Positions 33,904 through 47,507 of a stretch of 64,000 bases of DNA are shown here, piece after piece. The stretch comes from Periplaneta americana. Lineage: Eukaryota > Arthropoda > Insecta > Blattodea > Blattidae. The translations under genes and the position numbers were made by a program. Every line of letters begins with the position of its first letter. Position 1 is the stretch's first letter. Where the stretch lies: positions 101,877,501-101,941,500 of the forward strand of contig NC_091117.1 of assembly GCF_040183065.1 (NCBI RefSeq), written 5' to 3'. The notes under the pieces were generated by a model. The model searched no databases. It was not told the DNA's origin and saw only the letters and a program-made list of their open reading frames with translations.

Positions 33904-36584
33904 TTAAATAGTTGTAGTAAAAATGAATGGAAGGTCAAGAGCGTTGGTCCTTTTAAGTCTTCTTATTCTTTGACTATTATCCAGCAAATTGAAAGCATGA
34001 TGATTCGGATGTTGATTTAATCGGTGCAGGTATTTTTTTGCTGAACTTAGAGATCTCTTCTTTTATAGTTTAAATGTTTAGATCATGATGAATGACATCA
34101 TTACGTACATACCATGGTGCAGTGACAATGGAACGTAAAGTTTTGGACTGATACCTCTGCAGTATTTCAATGTTTGAGTTGCTAGCAGTTCCCCACAGTT
34201 GGATGCCGTATGTCCAGATTGGTTTTAGTATGGCTTTATAAACAAGAAGTTTATTTTCTAATGTCAATTTTGATTTAGGTCCCAATAACCAATCGATTTT
34301 TTATGTTTTAAAATGTAATTCTTTACGTTTAGTTTCAATATGTTTTCGCCATGTTAAGCGGCTATCTAAGTGCATACCTAAATATTTAACATCGTCTGCT
34401 TCAGGAAGTTCTTTGTTGTACAGTGTTACAGGAGGACAGTTTTCAGTTCTGGTTCCAAAAGTAACATGAACTGATTTGTTTTCACTCGCTTGTATTCTCC
34501 ATTTAATTAGCCAGTCTTCTGTTTCTTTCAATTCATTCTGCAGGTTTTCAGATGCTGTTGATGGATCTTCATGTGAAGCAAGAATAGCAGTGTCATCAGC
34601 GAAAGTAGCCACCAATACTTCATTAGAAATTGGAAAATCAGCTGTATAAATTGTATATAGTATAGGGCCTAAGACTGAACCTTGGCCTTGAGGTACACCT
34701 GACTTTATATCATAGAATAAGGAGAAATGTTCTCCGAACTTTACTTGAAAAATTCTCGATGTTAAGTACGAATGAAGTAATAAATAATAGGGTTGCGGAA
34801 GTATGACTTTCAGTATGTAAAGTAGACCAAGATGCCAGACTTTATCGAAGGCTTGTTGAATATCTAAAAATACAGCAGAACAATACTTTTTTGTTTCTAT
34901 GGCATCTTCAATTTTATTGACGACTCTATGAATTTGTTCTATTGTAGAGTGTTCTCTTCGGAATCCGAATTGATGGTCAGGTATGATATTGCTGTAACTA
35001 AGAATTGGAGACAATCTCTTTAAAAAGAGCTTCTCAAATAATTTAGATAGTATTGGTAACAAACTAATTGGACGATATGAAGTCACTTCATTTGGTGGTT
35101 TCCCTGGTTTTGGAATCAAGATAATTTGAGAAACTTTCCACTGTGCTGGATAATAAGAAGTTCTAAGAATTCCATTAAAAAGAGTTGCAATAAACAAAAT
35201 TGCTTTTCTGGGGAGTTCCAAAATAATTTTAGCAGTTGTCAAGTCGTAGCCAGGGCACTTCTTTGGATGTAGTTCTGTTTCTATTGCTTTCCTGACATCG
35301 TTTGGAGAAAAACTCGGAATTGGTAAACACATCTGAAGTGGGACACTGAGAAATTAGTTAATTTCATTATCGTTGGAATTTACTGTAGATGCTGGATTTG
35401 GAGTGAAAACATTTGATAAATGACTTGCAAAAATTTAAGCTTTATCTAAGTCACTTCTGGCCCAATCACCATTGCTTTTTCTAATTGGAGGTATCGCTCT
35501 CTGAGGACGTTTCAGTTTCTTAGTTATTTTCCACAAGGAATAGTCATCTCTATTTGTATTCGTTGAAGGTTTCATTCTTTAATTTAAAGAGAAGTTGTTT
35601 TAATTCTTTGATACTTTTATTTAGTTTGGTTTTGTCTTCAGGTCGTCTATGATTTTGCCAAATTGCTCGCAGTTTTCTTTTTTCTGAAATGTTCTTCTTT
35701 ATTTCTTCTGGATAATTGATGCAAGTTTCTTCTTTGGAGCTCAGAACTGGAGATCTCCAAGCAGCTTGTTGAATTAATTCTGTTAAATATTCAGTGGCAG
35801 TATCAATGTCTGTGTCTGATTTGAGGGGAAGGTTAAGGGTGATATTATTTTCTATCCAACTTCTAAAAGAGTTCCAGTCTGTATGCTTGTTGTAAAGAGA
35901 AGGGGAGTGCATTTTCTTAATTACTGTTACACTTATTGTGGAGTGTGATCAGAACAAATATCGAAACAAGATTCGACATCAATATAATTGTTCCCTATTC
36001 CATTGACAATAAAGAAATCCAATAAATCAGGTATTTTGTTTGGATCTGTTGGCCAATATGTAGGTTGGCCTGTGGAAAGAGTTTCAAATGTTTTATTTGT
36101 TACACATCGTTGTAATTCCCTTCCCCTTGGAGTTATCAATCTTGAGCCCCACATTGGATGCTTTGCATTGTAGTCACCACCTACAATAAATTTGTGACCT
36201 AAATTTTGGAAAAAAATCGTCGAAACGTTCGCTAATGATTTTATACTAAGGAGGGCAGTATACTGCTGAAACAGCTAGTGGTCCGCTCTTGTCTTCTACT
36301 ATGACGGTAGTTGCTTGAATATCCCGATCTTCAAATTTACACGATTCGTATTGGCGTAAATTTGATTTAACTATTACTGCTGTTCCTCCATGCGCTTTTC
36401 CATCTGGGTGTTTTGTATCATATATTGTATATCTTGGAATAGTGGAATAATTTTTATCTGTGAAGGGGGTTTCAGATATAAGTAATACGTCCTGTTTATG
36501 TATATTTAAAAAGAACTCAACCTCCTGGCGTCGATTAGCCAGGCCATTGGCGTTCCACAATCCAATACGAAGAGACTGAGCCAT
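33904..36584 (-). pseudogene. Jockey-clade LINE ORF2
   Basis: Endonuclease start MAQSLRIGLWNANGLANRR is intact (Asn), followed by VLLISETPFTDKNY (Glu) up to VSAVYCPP, where TAG and a frameshift interrupt. GGDYNAKHPMWGSRL and CSDHTP survive in other frames. The RT (34301-35332) is open: SPNDVRKAIETELHPKKCPG, SYRPISLLPILSKLFEKL, HQFGFRREHSTIEQIHRVV, AVFLDIQQAFDKVWHLGLLY, SGVPQGQGSVLGPILYTIYT and FADDTAILA. After a stop, TYGIQLWGTASNSNIEILQR continues, and a shifted frame ends near 33904. About eight lesions in all. The start ATG overlaps the ORF1 stop (TAATG). Confidence 0.9.
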
Positions 36585-37888
36585 TATGCTAATTTGGAAA
36601 TGACTGTGGTTAGTAAGTTTATTAACGTCATAGTTTGCTCGGCTTGTTTTTGTATTATAGGTTCCAATCTATTGAAGGATAGCAAAATGGTTTTCATATT
36701 TGCAGTATCCGACTGAGTAGAACTGTTTACATATATGCGTGTTTTTTGCAGAATATCAGAATATAAAGACCTGTCAGACAAAATTGGTTGTGCAGGAGGT
36801 GGTGGTGGTGTTGATGATTGTGACAATTTATAAGTATTGGTTAGTTCATTTATCGGTGGATATCTATTGGTGTACTGTTTAGTTTTATTTGGCATATTTT
36901 TACGGTACTGAATTTGTTGATACACGACACAGCCCTTGTAATTCGCAGGATGATCTCCGCCACATAGGACACAAGTTGCTGTGGTTTCTCTGGTTTTGGT
37001 GCATGTTGCAGTGTCGTGATCCCCACCACATTTAACACAACGAAAAGACCTTTTACAGTAAAATTTAGTGTGGCCATGCAGTTGGCATCTATGACACTGA
37101 ACAATATTTGTATTTGAGCGTGGGCTCTCAACTCTAATTCTGGCATTTAAGAGGAATTCCATATTGTAAATACTTTTGTTGTTTTCATGTGGTTCAAGAT
37201 CGATAAAATGTAATGGCAAGGGATCTTTGCTAGCTCGATGTCTGATGTTGACGATATTTCTTACTTTATAGCCACATTCTTCAATTGCTGATTTTATATC
37301 ATCTATAGAAGTAGAAGGGTGTATATTCCTGATCACAATACGATAGGCACGGTCTTGTTTTAGTTGATAAGTATGAAATTCTGCATTATCTTTTGAAAGA
37401 AAATTTACTAGCTTCCTATAGCTGTCAATTGTTTTCGCCATAAGTTTAATTTCATTATTACGTAATGTTTTATATGTAATTTCATTTTTTGTATCAATAC
37501 CATTCAGTGATAAATGCTGAATTAATTTGACAATGTTCGTGACACCAGGAATAAACACTGGAGGGGGTTTAGGATCTTCTGACATTTGTGAATTCTTATT
37601 AACATTATCACTTACTTGTTCAGGTTCTGTGCCACAGTCAAGTTGCATTTCATTTACAGTGTCAGTAGCTAGCACTGCATATTGGTTCGAATCTTCTAAA
37701 TGCTGTCGTTTAACAGTAGTCTTCAAGGATTTGGGATACCCTTCTCTTGATCTTTTATAAGTCTTCGTTATTTGCCAAGCTTCATCGGAATCGGATTCAT
37801 TGTCATCTAAAGCATTGATAGCTTGGGACTGCACATGTGCAGACTCACTAGTGTATGGCGTTAGGCCTAAATTAACATTAGTGGTCAT
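36584..37888 (-). CDS. Jockey-clade LINE ORF1 (gag-like)
   Basis: The open frame extends to 37948, but the ATG at 37888 (MTTNVNLGLTPYTSES) fits an independent start better. Acidic, Ser-rich N-terminus; a middle domain (AYRIVIRNIHPSTSIDDIKS ... IEECGYKVRNIVNIRHR) that matches the PRE_C2HC domain of insect Jockey gag proteins; then three zinc knuckles CHRCQLHGHTKFYC, CVKCGGDHDTATC and CVLCGGDHPANYKGC. A proline-rich linker (STPPPPPAQP) precedes a C-terminal coiled region. The TAA stop shares its last base with the ORF2 ATG. No lesion seen in ORF1, unlike ORF2. Confidence 0.88.
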   Translation of the reverse strand: MTTNVNLGLTPYTSESAHVQSQAINALDDNESDSDEAWQITKTYKRSREGYPKSLKTTVKRQHLEDSNQYAVLATDTVNEMQLDCGTEPEQVSDNVNKNSQMSEDPKPPPVFIPGVTNIVKLIQHLSLNGIDTKNEITYKTLRNNEIKLMAKTIDSYRKLVNFLSKDNAEFHTYQLKQDRAYRIVIRNIHPSTSIDDIKSAIEECGYKVRNIVNIRHRASKDPLPLHFIDLEPHENNKSIYNMEFLLNARIRVESPRSNTNIVQCHRCQLHGHTKFYCKRSFRCVKCGGDHDTATCTKTRETTATCVLCGGDHPANYKGCVVYQQIQYRKNMPNKTKQYTNRYPPINELTNTYKLSQSSTPPPPPAQPILSDRSLYSDILQKTRIYVNSSTQSDTANMKTILLSFNRLEPIIQKQAEQTMTLINLLTTVISKLA

Positions 37889-38591
37889 GATGAATAATAT
37901 TAATAACGATAATTCACTAATAAAATTATAATAAATAGTATGTAACACTGGATATAATATAACATATACTTGAAAGAGTTCAAAGTAATGGGTTGCTAGG
38001 AACTTGTTTACTTGGCAACACTTCAGGAAACAGTTTTTATAATTAATTTAAAACAAATCTTGAAATCCACTTCAATTAAGTAGTCGAACAAGAAGAAAAC
38101 ATAATTATGAACTGAAATCACAATGAAATTAAAATAATACACTCCCACAACTTGTAATTAAAGCAAATAATTTAACAGCTATTTGTTTGTAGACACACTA
38201 AGCTCACAGCCTTCTCGATGTCAGTGCCAATTTTGGAATGTTAAAATTTTTATTATTACGTTGATGTGTAAGTTTGTAACATTTTTGTTCGTCATCACAA
38301 CACTGCGTTGTTAGGAGATTGTTTATCGTTCGTCATTTGTCATTTTACATTTTGAGTGTTTTGCTTGTAATTTTGCCTCAAATTTTGAGGATTTAAAGAA
38401 AGAAGGTGGAGTGCCAAGTGGAAAAAACGAACACATCCACCATATTCCTCTGTTTGAATGTAATAGAAGAGCAGAGGCGACGAAGGCGGCTCGAAACATT
38501 TGTCTCCGGAGAAAGCACTGCAAGAAAATGGTTCTGTCCTTTCAGCATACAACACCGCGTACAATAGTGTCCATCCACAGAGAATGAAGTT

Positions 38592-38853
38592 TTTTTTTAC
38601 TTGCTTATTTAACGACGCTGTATCAACTACGAGGTTATTTAGCGTCGATGGGATTGGTGATCGCGAGATGGTATTTGGCGAGATGAGGCCGAGGATTTGC
38701 CATAGATTACCTGACATTTGCTTTACGGTTGGGGAAAACCTCGGAAAAAACCCAACCAGGTAATCAGCCCAAGAGGGAATCGAGCCCGCGCCCGAACGCA
38801 ACTCCGGATCTTTAGGCAAGCGCCTTAGCCGACAGAGCTACGCCGGTGGCTCG
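38592..38853 (-). mobile_element. tRNA-derived SINE, minus strand
   Basis: Reverse-strand tRNA-like head (GTAGCTCTGTCGGCTAAGG and GGGCTCGATTCCC), central GGTTGGGTTTTTTCCGAGG and tail with CGTCGTTAAATAAGC followed by A-run (seen as T9 at 38590). AGAATGAAGTT at 38581-38591 and 38854-38864 is an 11 bp target duplication. Confidence 0.92.
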
Positions 38854-38934
38854 AGAATGAAGTTATGCGTCTAATGGGATAAAGAAGGCGTCATGTACTA
38901 CAAATTGCTTCCCTGGACTACAACCACAAACTGC

Positions 38935-39095
38935 TGGCATTATTGTCAACAATTCAGATGCCTTCGGCCTCAATTGAAGAAAAACGACCGGGAAGACTAC
39001 ATCAAATGCTGCTGAAATACGATAATGCAATCCCAAACTCCGCTAACATGACGAAAGCAGCTATCCAGGAGCTTGGTTGGGAGGATAATATAGGA
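38935..39095 (+). pseudogene. Mariner-like transposase scrap
   Basis: One frame reads YCQQFRCLRPQLKK and, after a shift, KRPGRLHQMLLKYDNAIPNS and ANMTKAAIQELGWE. This is the mariner block YCQQLxxL...KRP...LLxHDNARPHxA..T...IxELGWE with the second catalytic Asp. Only ~50 codons remain. Confidence 0.65.
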
Positions 39096-39210
39096 GAATA
39101 TATTACTCATTAATTGCTGTCTTCTATTCATCTCAAAATTTTTTGCACAGCCAAAAATAAAAAAAGAATTATGAACATTTGCATTAATCTAATATTTATA
39201 TGTCATGAGA

Positions 39211-39212
39211 TA

Positions 39213-39241
<29 letters not shown>
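39211..39241. repeat. (ATT)n microsatellite
   Basis: Short pure ATT run. Confidence 0.85.
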
Positions 39242-39243
<2 letters not shown>

Positions 39244-39983
39244 AATTATTGTTACTATTAATTATTAGTATTATTGTTAATTGTATTTTTAATTAATAAG
39301 TTTATTATTGTCATTATTGAGTGTATTTTGTTACCACTGCCACCGGATATATACCCATTGCAGTGTGAATAAATACATACATAAATACATGCAACATTAT
39401 GGTAGAGCGAAAGAATCTGTTTGCATAAGGAAATTGGCTTTTCAACATTTCTGATAACAAGAAGAGGTTCTGATGTCTATGTACAGCTATTTCTTCTAAG
39501 CTGTAGGGTGGACTTTTTTTCAATATCTAAGAGTCAACTTAGCAGGGAATGTTACTCAAGAAATGTAGTTCATTTTAATAAAGAAGTGATGTAACTTTTT
39601 TAAAATAAGCAACACAAAGTGATTAATTAGCTTACAAGGTAAGATTTTGCACCTCACGACGAGAATAGTCGCGATAATTTCAGCCCTAAGGTACAGTGTG
39701 TTTGACAATTATGGCTGCAAACATTATAGGCGCACTCCACTTACGTAAGCCATGTTATAGGGGTTACGGACGATTTCGAAATGCCACACTTCGCACCAGT
39801 TACTTCGGTCTCATGCTTATCCACACCAGAAAGTTTCGAGAAGATTCTCGTTGGTAAGTACAAAGGCTTCCCTTGTCAGATAAAATAAAAGAATAATATT
39901 TTGGACTTTCAATATTACGTATAATAAACTGAAAAATATACACGCATAGTTTGCGTTCTGTGTAAAAATATTTTTATCATTAG

Positions 39984-40031
<48 letters not shown>

Positions 40032-40534
40032 CTTTAGTTCATTTACATCGGTTAATTTCCTTGTGTATCACAAGAGAGTCTTGTTCATGTAGATAGAAGA
40101 GGGAGATTAAACATGAAACGTATTCATTATGCTTTCCATTTTAGTCACGAATTTGTAGCATATTTTGCAATGTCAGAAAGTCATTCTGTTCTTAAGTTTC
40201 CCACTGGTGGATCCGGAGGGAATATTTGAGAAATTTAACGAACAAAAGAAATGACAGCATCATCCCTGGCGTCGTGCGATCTAGCGGAGGACCAAAATAA
40301 TCTCCGCAAGGCGTACAAGTAGATCAGCATGCAAGACGGAATCAAAGTGCTGGTGCTAATTTGAATAGCTTCTATTATCTTAATGTCATAGTAAGGGCCA
40401 GAACCCCATAATGTATAACAACACTGTAAGATATTACAGGCTAACTTCTGATTTTCGTTGCTAATTCACTCTAAATTTTACAATCCACACCACACGCGAT
40501 TGCAATATTTTTTAAAGTAAAGACTATATCTGTT
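39242..40534. other. No gene seen; (TA)n at 39989-40028
   Basis: AT-rich receptor intron sequence with one TA microsatellite. A minus-strand phrase around 40390-40430 (CCYTLWGSGPYYDIKII) loosely resembles a LINE C-terminus but is too short to call. Confidence 0.5.
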
Positions 40535-40655
40535 ATGGTAACAATTGATATTAGAGAGAAAAATTCGCTCCGGTCTACGTACCAAGTGCTCTAACCACTG
40601 AGCTACACCGAAGTTCAATCCACAGCACCGGATCGAATCCCTCTCTTCTAGTTTC
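40535..40655 (-). mobile_element. tRNA-like sequence, minus strand
   Basis: The reverse strand reads GGTGTAGCTCAGTGGTTAGA and GCACTTGGTACGTAGACCGG, close to the plus-strand tRNA-like unit at 40797-40870. The B box after it is not kept. The pair forms an inverted arrangement. Confidence 0.5.
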
Positions 40656-40796
40656 TTTTCCCTTTGTGACCTTACTCCTTGTTCGACATATGTGTTGATA
40701 TACTATATTAAGTCAACTGCCATTACACAAGGAGCTCACTCAATAGAGTGATTTGATGGCCGAGATTACAATTTTTACCATAACAGATATATTCTG

Positions 40797-40890
40797 TAGG
40801 GCTGAGGCGTATCTCAGTGGCTAGAGATCTTGGTGCGTAGAGCCAAGAAACCGGGTTCGATCTCCGGCGCCATTGCGAATTTTTCTCTTC
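40797..40890 (+). mobile_element. tRNA-like SINE head
   Basis: GGCGTATCTCAGTGGCTAGA (box A), CTTGGTGCGTAGAGCCAAG (anticodon-arm-like stem), and GGGTTCGATCTCCGGCGCC (box B plus acceptor end) give a near complete cloverleaf with GGCG/CGCC acceptor pairing. It could be a tRNA pseudogene; the shared AATTTTTCTCT stretch after it and in the inverted partner favours a SINE. Confidence 0.6.
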
Positions 40891-41110
40891 TATTATTAAT
40901 AATATCAAATATTCTTTGTTAGAGTAAACGTAGAATTTTAAAAGCTAGGATCCTCTGCACAACCAGTGCCATTCGATGACACATTCTCTTAACCAAAAGT
41001 TGACAGAGAGCGTGCTGAAGATTCATGTTCGCTCCTGCCGAAAGCAGTTATCAAAGGAACGCCAGTAACTAAAAGTTTCATAGTCTATGTACATTTGGTA
41101 ACTTACGGTG

Positions 41111-41272
41111 CTATTCATAGACATTTCGCTAGCCCGGGCTACGAGCGTGCTAAACAGGATTCATATCATATCATATCGCTGACACTGGTTTATGAATACG
41201 AAAAACGTTAGTTCGCTGATCATCCACCGAAAGCCCGCGCTAAGAATGTCTATGAATACGGCCATATATTAA
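41111..41272. mobile_element. ~160 bp MITE, complete copy
   Basis: TATTCATAGACATT at 41116 is inverted at the other end (AATGTCTATGAATA near 41250-41263), with GC-rich inner parts (GCCCGGGCT and AGCCCGCGCT). A partial copy is at 52629-52727. Confidence 0.75.
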
Positions 41273-42396
<1,124 letters not shown>

Positions 42397-42459
42397 TATA
42401 CCGTATAACCAAAGTAAACCCTAGCATACAGCTTGGTAAATTAGGGTTCTTTTGAGCGG

Positions 42460-42463
<4 letters not shown>

Positions 42464-42512
<49 letters not shown>
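42464..42512. repeat. (AAT)n microsatellite
   Basis: Pure AAT run. Confidence 0.95.
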
Positions 42513-42514
<2 letters not shown>

Positions 42515-43595
42515 TTCTATGTATATTAGTTTCATTCTGCCACACAGTTTATATTTTCTTTTTTAATTAATAGTTCATAGTGTTACTGTTTAATTCATAA
42601 GTAATTCTTGTATACATGTAACTTCTACCGAAATCAATTTGTTGTGTTCTTTGTAGCTTGTAAGTTCATTCATATCCTATGTATACTTTTTGCTGGTTGA
42701 GTGGAATACTTTACTGCCTATAATGCTGCAATTTAAAATAAGTTATTATTGTTATTAGTGGTGGTGTGGGTGGTGGTGGTAAGTTTGTGTACCACGATTA
42801 ACACTAGATTATTGAATACATTTTTATCATTCCGTATTTATGAATCAATTTATTAGGGAGTTATGCACATGAAATACAGGAATTATCAGTAAAATATTCG
42901 TGAGTCTCTACTTAAAATCAAAGTATTACAAATGGCCGTCCATTAAACAATTATCAAATGATTTTCTTCGTGATTATTTATATTGAGCGGGATAAGATAG
43001 TCGAAGTATCTACGTGAAAAGAATTTTAGAAACAGAGTTTTTAATATAGAACTATTTTTACATTTTCTTGCGAATTGAACCTCAGATTCCAAACACTTGG
43101 TAGGGTCTTACTGTTAAAGTTTTACTAGTTCTAAGCTGTAAACCCATTTCTTAGGCTAAGTAAACCACTAGATCAAGGTGTAGCAGTAACGTTTGACATT
43201 TCCATCATGACGAAACGTTGATTTTCGTAAATATAAAAACAATATAAGAAATTTCTGTTGGTATTACGGATATGAGGGCGTAGAGTTGTTTTATGTAAAC
43301 TATTCAATTAGATACGAAATTGTACAGAGATAATTAAGTCGCAATTCCTCTCTTCTGGGAAAAACTAAAATTAATTTTCTTATTTTAGTGCTTAGATATT
43401 ATATTATTCATTTTATGCACAGTATGCATTTAGAATAATACTTCAGCAATAAACAGAAATACTCGCGATATGATTTTGGAACTGAATTGTGGCGAAACGG
43501 GTAAGACATATAAGAAAGTACGTGTCATGTTCATAACTCTGCTTATTTAAAATTATTTTAGACTTGGTAAGTAAGAATGTCCCAGTGTTGCATAC
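42513..43595. other. No gene seen
   Basis: AT-rich receptor intron sequence; no feature recognised. Confidence 0.5.
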
Positions 43596-43700
43596 CTGAG
43601 TGGTTAGGTTATTGGCGATCCAGCAGATGAGTCCCGTCTCCATCACGCAGTATATCAGGGCAGTGGCAGCCATTACAATCACTGCGCTGTCCGTTGCTGA
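43596..43700 (-). CDS. Odorant receptor exon (TM6 region)
   Basis: 105 bp, 35 codons, phase 0 at both ends. Acceptor TTTGCTTGCAG and donor CAG/GTATGC are both close to consensus. It encodes SATDSAVIVMAATALIYCVM then ETGLICWIANNLTTQ, a hydrophobic helix followed by the 'lfxxCWxGNxLTxQ' motif that precedes the SExV exon in insect odorant receptors. The order, phase and motif fit the exon at 33444-33289 exactly. Confidence 0.85.
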
Positions 43701-43832
43701 CTGCAAGCAAAGTTTCATATCATACTCCTTTAGTAGTGCAAGACTTCGTATCATCGTAACTCATTTATACAGAGTGTAACTGAAACTTGAAACTTAAGAA
43801 TTTATATTGCTTGCATGCCTACTGTTTGAACA

Positions 43833-44415
43833 TTGGAATTTTGCATGTGGTTGTTGCAACAGTGCTACGAGAAGCCTCTCTGTTGCTGTTCACAGATGAA
43901 GCCACCTTTACCAGAAATAGAGTGTTCAAACGGAACAGGCACCTGTGGAATTGTGAAAATCTTCACGGTATTCATCGGAGAAACAATCAGCAAACATCTG
44001 GGCAGTCATCGTAGGGCCTTAGTTGCAGTTCATCTAGATATCTATTTGTATTGAATATTTTTGCAATTGGTTTTACTACAGTTGTTGGAAGATCGACTAG
44101 TTCGGCCAAGAATGCGGTGACGCTCGCAGACATGTAACCGCCAGAGTTCAAAAGCGATGAATTGGTAGAGGAAGATCAGTCGCCTGTTCACCTAATTCAC
44201 CTGATATCACCCCATTGAACCTTTTTCTTCCGAGCCGCCTGAAAACTCTGATTTATGAGACTTCAGCTCATACGGAAGGGACGTAATAGCTTCATTTGTA
44301 GCAGTCTGTGAATAGATTCAGGAAAGTTCGGAAGAGTGCACCAGAATATGCTCCATCACTGAGAGATGTGCAGTAACGTTGGTGGATGCCACGTTGAACT
44401 GTTTTAAATACAAAG
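43833..44415 (+). pseudogene. Tc1/mariner-type transposase relic
   Basis: LLFTDEATFTRNRVFKRNRH is the (L)FxDEATF block with a catalytic Asp. Scattered later pieces in other frames, such as LKTLIYETSAHTEG, FGRVHQNMLHH and NVGGCHVELF, match the usual C-terminus of the same insect transposase group (LKxxVYxTP...RVxQNMxRR...GGHFExL). Many stops and shifts. It lies on the opposite strand in the receptor intron between 47151 and 43700. Confidence 0.65.
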
Positions 44416-47150
44416 AACGCAATGGAAAATAATGATGTGAATCAAAGCAGAAAGTTTGTGTAAATAAGTCTTTGAAAGAGACTTTTCCGAATGCAAGTTC
44501 ATGATTAAAAGTTGTCTATATTTCGCTCCCCTATAATCCCTTAGAGTTCGTAGAATGTATTCATTTACACTCTGCATAACTCAAACATTAATAAGATGGT
44601 TCTTTTTCATTAACTGAAATATCAATGTTCCAATGTTTCCCTGTAGAGATTACAACACTTTCATATGGATGCTCTATTTTGTTTGTTTATGTATTTCAAT
44701 AATTAATCCTTAATCCCGTTTTTGGCGTGAAGCCACTTCTGTGAACCAATGAGGATGGACTGTTCAGACTATCGCACATCTCAGTAACTACTAGCTAACT
44801 GTATAAGATGAACGTGATATTCTATAATTTCAGTATAAAAGATATTGATTCACTTTTTTAAAACTAATAAAATATAAGCTCCATTCTTGTCTATTATGAT
44901 CATAAGTTATAAATGAAGTGAACTGTCCAGTATGTCCACAGACTCAAATTTATTATTAATAAGATACAGAATTATTATAGTTTTCTTTGCTAATTTCATC
45001 GGAATTCAAATAGCCCCAGGCGAAATCAGAATTTCGCTACCCTCTTTGTTTTTATAGGTGTGGCCTCCCCTGTACGTTACGCTTGAGAAAACAAAAATAA
45101 TCTAATTTGTTTTAACGTTTATTAAATACGTTATTTCCTAAATATGAAGATAATATTAACAATGATAATTATATATATATCTGCATATATGTAATTTATT
45201 ATGAATAAATATGATCAGCCATCTTCGTAACGTTATATTTTTACAGTACAGAAATAAAAATAATTTCCGAACCCTGTTTTAGGCAATCGTATATCTATTC
45301 GGCAGCGCGCCGTGTGGCATGTTAGGAATGTTCTATAAATAAGACTCAACAGATCTTTTAAAATAAATTGCAAAAACTTTTATTGTTGAGAAGCATTGCA
45401 ATAATTCTGAAAAATGCTTATTACGTGTCTTGACTTAGGTGCTTAAGTATATGCCACTTTTGCAACACACCTGGACTTCTATTGTCAGTCTTCATTACTT
45501 ATTATTTACGTATAAGAGTGAAAAATGTTTAATTTCGTTTATAATCTGCTCTTGTCTTTAGAGTCTCAAACACCAAGCCTCTCTATATTCTCTAGCCTTC
45601 CATAGGTCCTCGTCGAACTGTCTATCTCAAACTGCCTTAATCATCCGATTTTATTCGTAATTCGAGATCTTCCTCGTGCTGTAATAGACACAGACTCTAG
45701 CTTTGGAAAATAACTCTCTCATTTAATACGTGGAATGTACAAGGATGGGCACGAACTTGGAGTAAAAAATATAAGCAAAATCTATCGAAAATTATTGCCT
45801 AACGTGTTAAATATTATCTGAAACGAATGTTATAGACTTATTCCGTCTTGTGGGTACAACAACGATTCTTTTACAATTATTTATTATATTAAATTATATA
45901 TTCCAGATCTGTGTTTTAATTTTTTAATCTTGCCCGTAATTTAATTCTAACTTTTACAGTCATTATATTATGTTTCGATAATAATTATAAAAGTATTTCT
46001 TTAGACAACCTACCTTCCTCCACTTGGATAACATGTTGTTTCTATTTTGGTATATCTTCTTTTGTTGCACAAGTTATTTAAAATAAATGAAAATTCTCTT
46101 ATATTTTAATTTCTTACTTTAACTATTTTTGTATAAGCCTATGCACTTCGAAAGAATTTCGTTTAAGGAGCTTGTATTTTATTTTCTTCACTCTTCCCAC
46201 AGTCCATGATTGTCTTATAAGGGGGGCGACAGTATACAATGTAGTTTACATAAATGTAACAGGATCTCTTGTCTACATTTCCTCTTTAATATTCTTCTAA
46301 TGGTTCCATATTTTGATTAGTAATTTTTAGAGTTTATTATTTGTATCTTCGTCTTTCCAGTAGGATATATCACAACCTGGATAATTAAAGTGTGACATTT
46401 GATCCAATATGGTATTTTGTATGGTTGTTATTTATCTTACAGGGTATTTACCCCAAAATGCTAATCAGTATGTCTTATTTTCTGAAATGTTTAAAATTAA
46501 AATTCTTACATACAGTATTAAAAGAATACACTGCTTTCTGGAGTTTGTTCTCGGTATCTAATTATATTCAATTTGTATATTTATTTTTGGATTTATTTTC
46601 TGTGAAAAGACATTCAGAATAAAAAGCATTGATAAGTGAAAGTGACGGAAAATATTTCTACAAATAAATATATGAAATGCATTCTAGGCAGTTTAGTTTC
46701 ATGAATATTATTATAAATATTCAGTGCGAAGGGATACAGATTTTCATGGTTCAAACTGTAGATATTCGATAGGGACTGGGGAAAAATAGGTTCTGTTTCG
46801 AAAGAGGACAAAACTTGTACTTCCCTACTCCCTCACTTCGTTTCTAGTTGCGTGATTAAGAAAACGTGCAGTTATAACTGCCTGCTCTTCTATGAAGAAA
46901 CCATTTCTTTTCTAGGGACCACACACTCCCTTGCCTTTTTTTTTTCTTCAGAAAAATCTAAAGCTTTATGAAATATTTCCACTTCAGATTCTACTATGCC
47001 TTGAATGTTATTTTTTATGTTTTCTGAAACGAAATACTTACTGTAATTACTGTATATAAGTTTAGGTGAACTTGTTTCCCTAACTTTTCTATAGTTTATT
47101 TGCGACAAAATCATTTCTTTCATTATACTGATTTTCAAAGTAAAACTTAC
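44416..47150. other. No gene seen
   Basis: AT-rich receptor intron sequence with no recognisable repeat or coding region. Confidence 0.5.
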
Positions 47151-47247
47151 CGCCAATAGCATCCCAAGGAAAGCAAAAAGTCCAGCTGAACTTAAAATGA
47201 GTGTCATCATGACGACGCTGAGCACTGCGTTCAGTTCCTCCACAATC
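47151..47247 (-). CDS. Odorant receptor exon (TM5 region)
   Basis: 97 bp: one base that completes a codon, then 32 codons. Acceptor TTTGTTTTTCAG, donor GCG/GTAAGT, both strong. It encodes IVEELNAVLSVVMMTLILSS AGLFAFLGMLLA, the 'xxVExxFSxxxLxQxxxSSxxxC' stretch plus TM5 of insect odorant receptors. It joins in phase to the exons on either side. The open frame running past the donor to 46890 is intron. Confidence 0.8.
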
Positions 47248-47507
47248 CTGAAAAACAAACACAAAATTCAACACACTGTTAAGTAGAAAATATTTATTGA
47301 TAGATCAATATAAGCTTTAGTACATTTGCACAATAATGCCAACTTTTTAACCTAAAATGGTACTATCGAGAAGTACAATTTCATCTTGCAGGCAAACCAG
47401 CCATTTGTTATTTAATTATGAATAGGAGTTACAGATTTCGTTTTGTGTGCCTCTGTAAACATTTGCCATTATATTAAATAAAGTAGTTAAAATTACTTTT
47501 GACTCAC

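Larger units (their letters stand above)
33835..37985 (-). mobile_element. Jockey-clade LINE in receptor intron
   Basis: Full-length arrangement of ORF1, overlapping ORF2 and short UTRs on the minus strand, the same strand as the odorant receptor whose large intron (between 43596 and 33444) contains it. Clade assigned from the gag zinc-knuckle domain and the RT. Outer borders are approximate because no target duplication was identified. Confidence 0.8.

Noticed and set aside
38340-38819. 159-codon minus-strand frame
   Set aside because: Most of it is the SINE at 38592-38853 read through; no protein family seen.
40205-40430. Possible LINE C-terminal remnant on the minus strand
   Set aside because: Only one short phrase fits; no supporting blocks nearby.
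46890-47150. Extension of the receptor frame past the donor at 47151
   Set aside because: A strong GTAAGT donor is followed by low-complexity charged sequence not found in this receptor family; treated as intron.
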